DNA of 39,196 nucleotides from Acidimicrobiales bacterium (GTDB lineage Bacteria > Actinomycetota > Acidimicrobiia > Acidimicrobiales > SHLQ01): NCBI GenBank assembly GCA_020629375.1, contig JAHDDK010000035.1, forward strand, positions 1,162-40,357. Direction: 5' to 3'. Positions within the stretch are counted from its first letter, which is position 1, and each line of letters opens with the position of its first letter. The translations under genes were made by a program, and so were the position numbers. Below the pieces are notes generated by a model. The model saw only the letters and a program-made list of their open reading frames with translations. It was not told where the DNA came from and searched no databases. Below are positions 15,202 through 23,944 of this stretch, in pieces.

Positions 15202-16398
15202 TCAGATCGTCGGCCGCAATCTCCGCCGCCGAAGCAACGCGCCGACCACAACGGCGAGCAGCGTCGCCGCAACGATTCCGCCGACCGGCAGCGGTCGCGC
15301 CTGCACGCGGGCGAGCGCCTCGGCATCGGGTGCGATCGTCGTCATGCCGTCGACGGTGATCGATTGACCATCGACCTGGAAGTGGCTGTATGCCCCGTCA
15401 TCGATGGTGCTCCACGCCAAGACGATCGGTACGTCGGAGTCGAGCGAACGCCAGTGTTCGGCCATCACATACGCCCATACTTCGGCGAGACCGTCCGCGT
15501 TTGCCGACAGCGTGCCGAGTTCGAGCGCAGCGATCTCGCCTGTTGGCATTGCGGCGTGGACGGCGTCGAGGTGCTCGAGGTCGGCGCTCCAGCTCGACGG
15601 CAGCCCGGGTGGACGGTCGCCGAAGGGCCGGAGGACAACACTTCCGTCAACGGTCGAATCGTCGAAGGCGAGGGTCTCCGGTGCGGAGTCAAGTGCCGGA
15701 CCGACGGCTGGAAGGCTGCGGATTGTGTCGATTGCGGAGTCAGTGCCCCCAAGATCACCTGTCGCCCAGCGGCCATCGATCGACTCCCGAATGAGGTGTT
15801 GGATCCTCCAGTTGCCATCTTCGAGCAACAGGAGCGCCCGATGGTGCTCGTCGGTCAGCAGCCACCGGACGTCGTCGTCGAAACGTTCACCACGCAAGAA
15901 CGCGCTCGCCACCGACACCTCTGCGACTTGTCCGTCGATGCTGAAGAACTCGATCGTGAGCTCGTGACTGATCTGGCGAATCGGCGCCGCCCCCGGCTCA
16001 TACGCTGCTGATTCGACCGCACGGAGGGCGTCGTTCGAGAACGACGCTTCGATGGCGCTTCGGTCGCCGGTCTCCGCGAGCACCGTGATCGCCGACCATG
16101 CTCGAAGCCAGCTCCGGGTGAGGTCATCGCGGGTGATCGGGTCGACGAATCGTGCGAGGTCGTCGCGGTCCGGGGTCCATATGGTGGCGTCGATCAGCGC
16201 GGGTGGGAGTTCGGCCGCTTCGTTGAAGACCTCGGCGGTGTCGTCGCTGCGGGTGAGCTGGCCGAGCAGTGTCGACCCGACGACGAGTGCAACGAACCCT
16301 GCGAATCCGACGAGGGTGGACAGAGCGACCCGAAGCAGTCGTTTCCGGCGCACACGAGTCGCGCCGGCCAATGCGACATCGAGCTCTTCGCGGATCAT
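15202..16398 (-). CDS. bitopic membrane protein with NTF2-like extracytoplasmic domain, unknown function
   Basis: 398-aa protein I do not recognise as a named family. A short basic N-terminus (RVRRKRLLRV) precedes TM1 (about 22-46). A large extracytoplasmic region follows, and a C-terminal helix (about LPVGGIVAATLLAVVVGALL) is closed by RRRRLRPTI on the cytoplasmic side. Residues about 85-200 look like an NTF2-like fold (SWLRAWSAITVLAETGD to DGNWRIQHLIRE), echoing a similar domain in the 1062-aa protein of the same operon. The ATG overlaps the stop of the upstream lipoprotein gene (ATGA), so it is the last gene of a coupled three-gene unit. Role in envelope assembly or glycan handling is inference from context. 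Confidence 0.8.
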   Translation of the reverse strand: MIREELDVALAGATRVRRKRLLRVALSTLVGFAGFVALVVGSTLLGQLTRSDDTAEVFNEAAELPPALIDATIWTPDRDDLARFVDPITRDDLTRSWLRAWSAITVLAETGDRSAIEASFSNDALRAVESAAYEPGAAPIRQISHELTIEFFSIDGQVAEVSVASAFLRGERFDDDVRWLLTDEHHRALLLLEDGNWRIQHLIRESIDGRWATGDLGGTDSAIDTIRSLPAVGPALDSAPETLAFDDSTVDGSVVLRPFGDRPPGLPSSWSADLEHLDAVHAAMPTGEIAALELGTLSANADGLAEVWAYVMAEHWRSLDSDVPIVLAWSTIDDGAYSHFQVDGQSITVDGMTTIAPDAEALARVQARPLPVGGIVAATLLAVVVGALLRRRRLRPTI

Positions 16399-17630
16399 CG
16401 TTCGCCTGCCTCGGCGGCGACCCGGACGGTCTGCCCGAGAACGTCGATCACGGCCTCGCGTGTGTCGTCCGGCAACTCGACTGACGCAGCGCCGAGTTCG
16501 AGCGGAGCGTCGATCACGGTCGCTCCGGCCACGATATGTGCGATCGTGCCGTCGGGGACATAGGCCCCGTTCGCCGAGCGAACTCGGCCGATCTGGAGCA
16601 TCGTGGCGTCGTCGGTGCGCACGATTTGGGCCGGGATCTGGTCGACGGCGGGCTCGAACTGCACGACGAGCGACGTACCCGCGGTCGTGCCGACCCGTGC
16701 GGTCATCGTGGCGGTGCCCGGAGTTGATGGTGCTTCAATCACGAACTCGGCGACTGTATCGATCGTGAGCGATGTGAGGATCCGATGCCCGTCGGGGCCG
16801 TCGACCTCCAAGACGACCAGGGTCCCGTCGGGAAGCGGGTTGCCGAAGAGGTCGGCGATGGGCTCGGTGCGCACCGTCGCGAGTGTCCGACCATCAGCAA
16901 GCGGAAGCGGATCGGAAGGAGTCTCGATGGTGATGTCGCGGATCGGGCCGGCAACGGTGAGGTAGCTCCGTTCGGGGGCGCTCGGTCCGCTCGGTCCGTC
17001 GACGGTGAGTCCGAGGCTCGTTGTGCCCGCCACGGTGCGCGGTCCGTACGTCTGTGCGGCGAGCAGCCCGTTCGTCGAGACGGTGGCCACGCCGGTCGAT
17101 CCATCCGGATTCGTCGAGATGACGGACACGTCGGTGCCTGCCGATACGGGGTTTCCTGCAGCGTCGGTCGGTACTGCAACGAGCATCGCCTCCTGATCCG
17201 ATCCGGCAGGGAGGGTGCGTGGGCCCACGAAGACGTCGACGGGATCGACGGCGCTGCCGGGCAGGATCGTCGTCTGCTCGACGGTCAACGCACGTCCCGC
17301 ACGGACCCGCACGAGCGCCCGACCGATTCGGGGGTGGCCATCGGTGTCGAAGGCGACGCTCAGAGTCGGTCCCGGTTCGCCCGCGGTGGTCAGCACGATT
17401 CGGTCTGGGGCGTGCCCGTCGTCGAGCGCAATGTCGTATGTCGTTGCCGGGAGCGGGTCTGCGATCCGTACGACGAGCGGATCGCCTGCGACGACCTCGG
17501 CAGGCACGTCGACGTCGATGCCGCCGAGCGCGATCGGTGCAGACGATTCGCCGCCGCCCGAGCACGCGGAAGCGAGAACGGCGGCGGCTACGACCGACAC
17601 CATCGCGAGAAGTCGGCGGCGGCCGGTCAT
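16395..17630 (-). CDS. lipoprotein with Ig-like (invasin/Big-type) domains, unknown function
   Basis: 411-aa predicted lipoprotein. The signal peptide MTGRRRLLAM... ends in a clear lipobox LASAC with Cys23, so the protein should be lipid-anchored on the outer face of the membrane. The mature part is beta-rich, with repeated Ig-like features such as PTDAAGNPVSAGTDVSVIST and LFGNPLPDGTLVVLEVDGPDG, typical of bacterial Ig-like/invasin modules. Cysteine is confined to the lipobox. ATG 17630 is chosen because it overlaps the stop of the upstream gene (ATGA) and starts the signal peptide; the frame is open far upstream but that part is shadow. It is the middle gene of the three-gene envelope unit. 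No enzymatic motif seen. Confidence 0.82.
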   Translation of the reverse strand: MTGRRRLLAMVSVVAAAVLASACSGGGESSAPIALGGIDVDVPAEVVAGDPLVVRIADPLPATTYDIALDDGHAPDRIVLTTAGEPGPTLSVAFDTDGHPRIGRALVRVRAGRALTVEQTTILPGSAVDPVDVFVGPRTLPAGSDQEAMLVAVPTDAAGNPVSAGTDVSVISTNPDGSTGVATVSTNGLLAAQTYGPRTVAGTTSLGLTVDGPSGPSAPERSYLTVAGPIRDITIETPSDPLPLADGRTLATVRTEPIADLFGNPLPDGTLVVLEVDGPDGHRILTSLTIDTVAEFVIEAPSTPGTATMTARVGTTAGTSLVVQFEPAVDQIPAQIVRTDDATMLQIGRVRSANGAYVPDGTIAHIVAGATVIDAPLELGAASVELPDDTREAVIDVLGQTVRVAAEAGER

Positions 17631-20600
17631 CGGACGAGCACCGCGATCACGTCGACCGAGACGTGTTCGTCCTGGGTGTTGGTCAAGGCGAGTGACTCGG
17701 GTGGCAGAGCCGAGTTCGGCGCCGGTTCGGTCGAGCCGAGGAGGTCGCTGACCACTGACGCAAAGCCCTGTACTGGTACGTCGGTCATCTCGACCGATGC
17801 CGTCGGTTGGGTCAGGAGTTCGAGGGGTTGGCTTCGCTGCGGTCGAATCGCGTCGGCGAGGTAGGTGCGGTCCACCCATTCAACGCGGCCGTCCTGGTCC
17901 ATGTGGGTGACCAGCGCCATGGCGACTACGGCTTCGTCGGTGCCGTCGTTGCGAATCTCTCCGGCGACGGCGTCCCCGGCGATGTCGAGCCCGTTGAGGT
18001 GGAGCCCTCGGAAGAGACGGTCGGAGGTCACCGTCGCCCGGGCGTAGACCTCGACCGATGCGATGTCGTCGCCGAACTCGATCGGGCTGAAGTCGAGCGG
18101 GTCGAAGTCGACCTTGGTACCAGCAGCGACCTCCTCGAAGTCGATCCGGAACGACGTCGACTCCCGAGGAAGCAACGTGCGACGGAGATGGTCGGTGGCG
18201 TTGTATCGCGCGATCTGTTCGCCCTCGCGATTCCGCAGGATGGCGGTGATCGTGAGGTCGGCCGGGTCGACATCGATGTTGGTGACCATTCCGACGACGA
18301 CGGGCCGGCCGTCGGCATTCACGAGTCGAGCGTCGTCGAGCCGCAGATCCGGACGGTCTTGAATGTCGGTGAGTTCGCTCGTGGCACTGGTCACTCGACG
18401 TCGTCCCTGGACGAGGAAGTCGACGCCTGCTCGGCGGGCGAGTTGGTCGGGAGGGATGTCGAGGTCGGCGGGCTCGGCGACCACGAACCAGTCGTCACCT
18501 CGGCGCACCATGTCGACGTCGTCGACGCTCGGATACCACTCGAGCGATGTCAGGTACCGAAGCTCAGCGCGGACGACTGCCGTGTCGTCGCCCGTCGTGC
18601 GGACGTCGGTCGTGATCTCGTCGAGCTTGGCGTATGAGGCTAGGAGTCCGCCGTTGACCGACTGTTGGAGGCGCCAAAGCTCGTAGTCCGGTCGGGTCTG
18701 GGGGTCGAGGCGATCGTAGGCCGATCGCCAGCGACGGAAGTCGAGGTCGTCATAGAAGGCCTCGACGACAAGGTCCGGCGTCGGCGGTTCGGATGCTTCG
18801 CGGGTGGATACGGCGACCAAAATTGCGGCCGTCGCTGCGCCGACGATCAACCGGCGCTTCCGGGTGCGTGAGTCGACCTCTCGACCAGCCCGCTTTCGGA
18901 ACCGGACGAGCATGCGTGGCCGCCATCCCGAACCGAGCCGATTGGGGGTGAGCGAGGTGTTCGCTGGAAGGGTCGCCCACCGGTGGAGGCGACGGTCGAG
19001 CCACGCGCTGGGTCCGAACAGCAGCGAGGTCCGGTACGACCACACCGCGATTGGCGCGGTGGACGCGGCCAGCACGACGAGCGCAGAGACGATCGCCGTC
19101 GGCGGGACGACCCCCCACATCACCCGCTGCCATGGCGGGACGTCGCGGGTCGGCAGCGTGGCGGGCAGCGGTTCGATGTCGGCGCGTTCCCACACGACGA
19201 TGCCGTTCTCCAGCGGACCGAGGTCTCGCCATCCGAGGCTGGCGAGCAGCGGGTCGTAGAACGCGTCGTTCGAGAACACGAACTTCAGGTGGTACTTCTC
19301 GGGCACCTCGAGGAATTGCTGGAGACTGCCGAGCCCGGAGATGCCTCGGTACTTGGCGCCTTCGAGCCGTTCGACCGACGTTGACGTGAGCTCGGGCAGT
19401 CGCCGGACCGAGTGGTAGTTGCCATCCACCTGTGTGGCCGTCGTCTGCGCCGACAGCCACGCCATCTGATCCCCGAAGCCAAGGGTGAGGAATCGCCAGC
19501 GTTCGTGCTGGTCCTTCTCGATGAAGGCGACGATCGGATCGGTGTCGATTCGATCCGGCTGGAACGGCCGGAACTGCGAGAGCGATGCGGTGAAGACCGC
19601 GAGGAGGACCATCGCTGACATCAACGACACCTGCACCCCTCGCAGCAGCGGCCTGCCGCCGGTGCGGTGTAACCACTGCGCGAGGCTGCCGCGTTCGAGA
19701 CTGGTCACCAGGAGTCCGGCAAGCGGCAGGATCTGAATGGCCCCCCAGAAGGTAAAGCGGTCGAGAGTCAAGATGTCGAACGCAGGCCCGAGCAGGAGCT
19801 TCGGGATCGGGGTCGTGCCGCCGGTTCCGAGGACGAAGAGCAGCAGGATCGAGGCGGCGAGCGGCCACTTCTTGTCGAACGTCGCCCGGACGAGCGCGTA
19901 CGGGATGGCGAACAGCATCAGACCCCAGGGGAGGAAGAAGAAGATGAGTCCGATGTTGAGATCCGCAAGGAAGTTCGCTCGGCTGCCGTGGGGGATCGGG
20001 ATCTGCACGATCGGGTCGCTGCTCGACCAGAGCCAGTAGGGGAGCACGACGATCACGAGGGCGCCGAGGATGCAGGGCCCGAGTACGGCTCCGCGGAGGA
20101 CCGCGGGCAGGACTCGACGCACTCGTCGAGCGATCAACGGAGCGAACGTGCGGCGTTCGACGGCCCCGGCGGATGCGCCTGCGGCCTCATCGGTTAGTGG
20201 TGTGCGGGATTGGTGGAGCAGCCCGGCCACGAGGACGGGCCCGAGGAAGAACACCGACCCGAACAACGTGGTGACGTGGTGCCCGGCGGTACACGCCGCA
20301 AGCACGATCGTCCCTTTGACCAGGTCGATGATCCGACCGTCGAACACCCAGCTGCGGATGAACGGCAGTGCGTTGAGTAGGAAGGCCAGCGCGAAGGTCG
20401 TCGGGAGCTGCCCGAACAGGTGCACGGTCTCGGCGATCGCCGACGAGACGACGAGGAGTAGCGAGGCGTTCGCGGCTGCTTCGTCGTCGACCCAAAGCCG
20501 GGAGAAGCGGTACACGCCGATCGTGAGCAGCAGAAGCGCCGAGAGCTGCACGATCACGAAGGCGGCTTCGAGCCCGACGAGCTTCGAGAATGCGGCGATT

Positions 20601-20815
20601 GCCTGGTGCGTACCGGGCGGATACGAGGTGGTCGTGAAGCCCGTGTACCACCGCTGATCCCACGTGCTGAACCAGTCTCGGGCGTAGTGATCACCGAGGA
20701 AGATGTGCACGTACGCGTCGTACGTTCCACGGAACGTGCCGTTGACGAGCAGGCTGCCGTGGAACAACACGGTCAGCCCAAGCGCAATGCGCAGGCGCGT
20801 CGGTACGGCAGACAT
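17627..20815 (-). CDS. large GT-C-like polytopic membrane protein with C-terminal NTF2-like and FxLYD-like domains
   Basis: 1062-aa membrane protein. The first ~400 residues hold about ten hydrophobic helices with a periplasmic loop after TM1 (GTYDAYVHIFLGDHYARDW and the YPPGTHQ end). This resembles GT-C glycosyltransferases or the 'PTPS-related' membrane family, in which a conserved Asp-containing first loop binds lipid-linked donor. A soluble segment (about 410-545) follows, then a helix near 565-585 and one near 645-660, and an extracytoplasmic tail. The tail has an NTF2-like domain (VVEAFYDDLDFRRWRSAYD to DDWFVVAEP) and an FxLYD-like domain (VVVGMVTNIDVDPADLTITA). ATG 20815 is preferred over TTG 20824. 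It is translationally coupled to the lipoprotein (ATGA). An envelope glycosyltransferase role is plausible but not shown. Confidence 0.82.
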   Translation of the reverse strand: MSAVPTRLRIALGLTVLFHGSLLVNGTFRGTYDAYVHIFLGDHYARDWFSTWDQRWYTGFTTTSYPPGTHQAIAAFSKLVGLEAAFVIVQLSALLLLTIGVYRFSRLWVDDEAAANASLLLVVSSAIAETVHLFGQLPTTFALAFLLNALPFIRSWVFDGRIIDLVKGTIVLAACTAGHHVTTLFGSVFFLGPVLVAGLLHQSRTPLTDEAAGASAGAVERRTFAPLIARRVRRVLPAVLRGAVLGPCILGALVIVVLPYWLWSSSDPIVQIPIPHGSRANFLADLNIGLIFFFLPWGLMLFAIPYALVRATFDKKWPLAASILLLFVLGTGGTTPIPKLLLGPAFDILTLDRFTFWGAIQILPLAGLLVTSLERGSLAQWLHRTGGRPLLRGVQVSLMSAMVLLAVFTASLSQFRPFQPDRIDTDPIVAFIEKDQHERWRFLTLGFGDQMAWLSAQTTATQVDGNYHSVRRLPELTSTSVERLEGAKYRGISGLGSLQQFLEVPEKYHLKFVFSNDAFYDPLLASLGWRDLGPLENGIVVWERADIEPLPATLPTRDVPPWQRVMWGVVPPTAIVSALVVLAASTAPIAVWSYRTSLLFGPSAWLDRRLHRWATLPANTSLTPNRLGSGWRPRMLVRFRKRAGREVDSRTRKRRLIVGAATAAILVAVSTREASEPPTPDLVVEAFYDDLDFRRWRSAYDRLDPQTRPDYELWRLQQSVNGGLLASYAKLDEITTDVRTTGDDTAVVRAELRYLTSLEWYPSVDDVDMVRRGDDWFVVAEPADLDIPPDQLARRAGVDFLVQGRRRVTSATSELTDIQDRPDLRLDDARLVNADGRPVVVGMVTNIDVDPADLTITAILRNREGEQIARYNATDHLRRTLLPRESTSFRIDFEEVAAGTKVDFDPLDFSPIEFGDDIASVEVYARATVTSDRLFRGLHLNGLDIAGDAVAGEIRNDGTDEAVVAMALVTHMDQDGRVEWVDRTYLADAIRPQRSQPLELLTQPTASVEMTDVPVQGFASVVSDLLGSTEPAPNSALPPESLALTNTQDEHVSVDVIAVLVR

Positions 20816-20881
20816 CCGTTCCAATCGGCTCGGTGGGGCCGATCCTCAAGACCACGGGGTCGCTCGCCGATCGGAACGTCG
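20816..20881. promoter_or_regulatory. divergent promoter region, envelope unit versus signalling cluster
   Basis: A 66-base gap separates the leftward envelope unit and the rightward histidine kinase cluster. Weak Shine-Dalgarno-like ggaacg occurs on both sides (complement of 20816-20822, and 20873-20878). No clear promoter hexamers or operator are seen. The shared gap would allow coordinated control. Confidence 0.3.
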
Positions 20882-22363
20882 ATGAGCGTTGACGAGACCC
20901 GGGGCGAGTTCTTTCTTGCGGCGATGAGCCACGAGCTCCGCAGTCCTCTGCATGCCATCGTCGGCTTGGCCGAGCTCCTCGAACTCGATGCCGACCTTCC
21001 GTTGTCGGCGACCAAGCACGTGCGCTCGATTCGGAGAGAGTCGGCAGCACTGAGTCACCTGATCGACGACCTGTTGGACTTCTCGAAGGTGTCCGTCGGC
21101 GAGCTGGAATTGCTCGACGAGCCGTTCTCACCGGCGCAGTGCGTCGACGGTGTCGTCGACGCGCTACAGGCCAAAGCGCTCGAACGTGGGCTCGATCTCC
21201 ATGCCGATATCGACGCGGGCGCGCCACGGGCCCTCCGCGGTGATGGACATCGCATTCGCCAAGTGCTCGTCAACCTCGCCTCCAACGCCGTCAAGTACAC
21301 CGAAAGCGGATCGGTTCGGGTGACGCTTCGAACCGTGGGCCGGAAGGTCCGCTACGAAGTCGTAGATACCGGCCCGGGCATTCCCGAGCGGGCGCAGGCC
21401 AGTCTCTTCGACCCCTACAAACAGGCACGTCGAGAAGACACGATCAAAGGCACGGGTCTCGGCCTGGCGATCTCGCACCGGCTCGTCGCGCTGATGGGCG
21501 GCGAGCTCGAGTTCGACACGAGCCCCGGCGGTACCACCTTCTGGTTCGAGATTCCTCTCGTCGAGGCCGACCCGGCACTCGTGCGAAACAGCGGCACGGC
21601 TGAAGGTCCCGACGAACGATCCGGCGTCGTTCTCGTTGTCGACGACAGCCCCGTCAACCGAATGCTGTCCGAAGCACAACTTGGTCGACTCGGGTACGAC
21701 GCGGTCCTGGTACCCAGTGGATTTGCGGCGCTCGAGCATCTCGCCGCACATCAGGTCGATGCCGTGCTGATGGATTGGCACATGCCCGAGATGGACGGGC
21801 TCGAAACGACACGGCGAATCCGAGAGGCCGAGGCCGACGGTCATCGCACGCCGATTATCGCCGTGACGGCGAGCGCCATGTCGGGAGATCGTGAGCGTTG
21901 CCTCGACGCGGGGATGGACGACTACCTCGCCAAACCGATCTCGATCGAAACGCTCTCCGCATCGTTGCAGACCTGGATCGGCGATCACGATCGGCCGGAG
22001 GACGACAGTCCCGACTCAGCAGCGGCCGACACCGACCCGCAGGCGATCGACACGCTGATCGATGATCTTGGGGATGCCGGGGTCGTGGCGTCGGTTCTGG
22101 GGACGTTCCTGTCCGAGCTGCCTGGATGGGTGGCCGACATCGAAGACGGGGTTGACGAGGCTGATATGGACACGGTTCGACGCACCGCGCACACCATCAA
22201 GTCCACGGCGACGATGTTCGGCCGGCACGGCCTGGCTCACGCGTGCGCGAATCTCGAGCGTGTCGACGCTGACGAACTCGATCCGGCGCTTGCACGTTTT
22301 CTCGACGAAGCAGCCGCAGCGCACCGATCACTCGGCGATACGCACCGGTCTCTCGCCGCCTGA
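20882..22363 (+). CDS. soluble hybrid histidine kinase (HisKA-HATPase-REC-HPt)
   Basis: 493-aa cytoplasmic phosphorelay protein with no sensor domain. Order: HisKA with the H-box SHELRSPLHAIV (His17), HATPase_c with Asn135 in NLASNAVKYT, G1 box VVDTGPGIPE and G2 box GTGLGLAIS, a receiver with acidic pair DD (254-255), phospho-acceptor Asp298 in LMDWHMPEMDG and Lys351, and an HPt domain with His437 in AHTIKSTATMFG. All four phosphotransfer sites are intact, so phosphate could run His17-Asp298-His437 and on to another receiver, such as the stand-alone one at 29622. The H-box starts almost at the N-terminus, so input must come from a partner protein or the start is misjudged. It is followed after 89 bases by the H-NOX gene. 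Confidence 0.9.
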   Translation: MSVDETRGEFFLAAMSHELRSPLHAIVGLAELLELDADLPLSATKHVRSIRRESAALSHLIDDLLDFSKVSVGELELLDEPFSPAQCVDGVVDALQAKALERGLDLHADIDAGAPRALRGDGHRIRQVLVNLASNAVKYTESGSVRVTLRTVGRKVRYEVVDTGPGIPERAQASLFDPYKQARREDTIKGTGLGLAISHRLVALMGGELEFDTSPGGTTFWFEIPLVEADPALVRNSGTAEGPDERSGVVLVVDDSPVNRMLSEAQLGRLGYDAVLVPSGFAALEHLAAHQVDAVLMDWHMPEMDGLETTRRIREAEADGHRTPIIAVTASAMSGDRERCLDAGMDDYLAKPISIETLSASLQTWIGDHDRPEDDSPDSAAADTDPQAIDTLIDDLGDAGVVASVLGTFLSELPGWVADIEDGVDEADMDTVRRTAHTIKSTATMFGRHGLAHACANLERVDADELDPALARFLDEAAAAHRSLGDTHRSLAA

Positions 22364-22452
22364 GATGGGCGAGTCCTTCAGAGCCGCGGTCTTCGTGCCG
22401 ACGGGATCCATGACGCGGCGCAGGAGTTGTCGCTGCGGGCAAGGAGCTGGCC
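22364..22452 (+). promoter_or_regulatory. intergenic leader upstream of the H-NOX gene
   Basis: 89 bases between the hybrid kinase and the H-NOX start. It ends with a strong Shine-Dalgarno, AAGGAG, seven bases before the ATG at 22453. A promoter for the H-NOX-glycan operon could lie here, but I see no clear hexamers, and read-through from the kinase gene is equally possible. Confidence 0.4.
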
Positions 22453-23004
22453 ATGAAGGGCGTCATTTTCAACGCAGTCGAAGAGGCGGTCACCCACCTC
22501 TACTCCGAGGATGTCTGGGACGACCTCCTCGACGCCGCCGGACTCGACGGTCATTACACCTCGCTCGGGACATATGAAGACGGCGAACTCCTCGCACTCG
22601 TCGTCGCCGGCTGCGAGGCGACCGGCCTCGACGCAAATGACCTCGTCCGGGCCCTTGGCGAACACGCATTTCCTCACCTGGTCCAACGCCACCCCGAACT
22701 CGTAGTCGCGGACAACACCTTCGACTTCTTGCACTCGGTCAACGACATCATCCACCCCGAGGTCCTCAAACTGCACCCCGACGCCAAACCACCGGAATTC
22801 GAATTCGACAGACGCAGCGACAAGGTTCTGCGCATGACGTACAAGTCCGACCGGAAACTCGGCGTCATGGCCGAGGGCCTGATCCACGGCGCCGCTGCGC
22901 ACTTCGGCGAGCGGGTTGAAATCTCCGTTGTGTCCGGCGCCGGCGAATCCGAGACGACCTTCGACATCGAGCTCGGGGCCAACGAGGATGTCCGCGCCGC
23001 CTGA
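22453..23004 (+). CDS. H-NOX (HNOB) heme-based nitric-oxide/oxygen sensor
   Basis: 183-aa stand-alone H-NOX domain. It opens MKGVIFNAVEEAV, the family N-terminus. His101 in NDIIHPEVLKLHPDAKPP sits where the proximal heme ligand is expected. The heme-propionate clamp YxSxR is present as YKSDR (130-134), followed by KLGVMAEGLIHG. Family members bind NO (some O2) and control a partner kinase or cyclase. Which gas this one binds depends on distal-pocket residues I cannot judge from sequence alone. AAGGAG precedes the ATG. The last 17 bases overlap the start of the next histidine kinase gene, the typical pairing of H-NOX with an H-NOX-associated kinase. It is the first of a series of coupled rightward genes. 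Confidence 0.93.
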   Translation: MKGVIFNAVEEAVTHLYSEDVWDDLLDAAGLDGHYTSLGTYEDGELLALVVAGCEATGLDANDLVRALGEHAFPHLVQRHPELVVADNTFDFLHSVNDIIHPEVLKLHPDAKPPEFEFDRRSDKVLRMTYKSDRKLGVMAEGLIHGAAAHFGERVEISVVSGAGESETTFDIELGANEDVRAA

Positions 23005-23944
23005 CCCCAGCTCGTCGCAACCCGAGGCGGATCCGTCGAAGACGATCCGTCGACTCGAACGACGCCTCGAACGTGAACGTCAGAGCCGCCTCGAAGCCGA
23101 ACGCATCGCCGACGAAGGTATGCGCAACCTCTGGCTGGCCAACCGCGAGCTCGACGAGCGAGTGGCCGCACGCACGGCCGAACTCGCCACCACACTCGAT
23201 GAGCTCCACGTCGCCATCACCGCTCGCGAGCGCTTCCTCTCGACGCTGAGCCACGAGATGCGCACCCCGCTCAACGGTGTGCTCGGCATGCTCGAACTCC
23301 TCGAGCCCTACATCGCGGACCCTCAGGGTGGGCGCTACCTCGCATCGGCGATTGAGTCCGCCGACGGACTGAGCACGTTGCTCCGGCGTCTCCTCGATCT
23401 TGTGGAGCTTCAAGCCCGCAACATCACGGCAAACGTTTCGCCGGTGGCAACCCGTGATCTGACGTCGCGTATTCAAGCTCGCTGGCTCAAGGAAGCGATG
23501 CGAAGCGGCCACCTGCTCGTCGTTCAGTCGTTCGTGGCCGAAGACCAGATCGAGACCGATGCCGAGCGGCTTCTGCAGATCGTCGACGAACTCATCGACA
23601 ACGCCGTCGCTCATGCCACGCCCGGAACCGTCGACGTGCGCCTGTCTGACCGCGACGGTTGGCTGATCGTCGAGGTCGAAGACACCGGCCCCGGAATGGA
23701 CGACGACACGCTCGGACGGATCTTTCAGCCCAACGCGTCCGACGTCGAATCGACCCGGCTCACCCAAGGACTCGGATTGGGGCTCTCGTTGAGCCGCCGA
23801 CTTGCCGAACTCCTCGGTGGGTCGCTCGACATCGTCCGCATCGAACACGGCAACGGCTCCGCCGCCACCCTCGCCCGACTCGAGTTCCCCATCGCCGCCA
23901 ACACCCGAATGCCGTCCCAGGCTCCCGAAAGCGACGCCGCATGA
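22988..23944 (+). CDS. H-NOX-associated histidine kinase
   Basis: 318-aa soluble kinase, the expected partner of the H-NOX protein whose gene it overlaps by 17 bases. Residues about 17-75 form a charged coiled coil (RRLERRLERERQSRLEAER), which probably serves as the dimer and signal-transfer helix. HisKA has His89 in STLSHEMRTPLNG, and HATPase_c has the N-box ELIDNAVAHA, G1 VEDTGPGMD and G2 GLGLGLSLS. There is no PAS, TM or receiver, so H-NOX binding is the likely input. ATG 22988 is chosen because sequence before it belongs to H-NOX in another frame. The stop overlaps the glycosyltransferase start (ATGA), tying kinase and glycan genes into one transcript. The receiver partner may be the hybrid kinase or the stand-alone REC at 29622. 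Confidence 0.9.
   Translation: MSAPPDPSSSQPEADPSKTIRRLERRLERERQSRLEAERIADEGMRNLWLANRELDERVAARTAELATTLDELHVAITARERFLSTLSHEMRTPLNGVLGMLELLEPYIADPQGGRYLASAIESADGLSTLLRRLLDLVELQARNITANVSPVATRDLTSRIQARWLKEAMRSGHLLVVQSFVAEDQIETDAERLLQIVDELIDNAVAHATPGTVDVRLSDRDGWLIVEVEDTGPGMDDDTLGRIFQPNASDVESTRLTQGLGLGLSLSRRLAELLGGSLDIVRIEHGNGSAATLARLEFPIAANTRMPSQAPESDAA

Noticed and set aside
23001..23009. ctgacccca at the H-NOX/kinase overlap as a further REP remnant
   Set aside because: Only nine bases, inside conserved overlapping coding sequence; likely chance.
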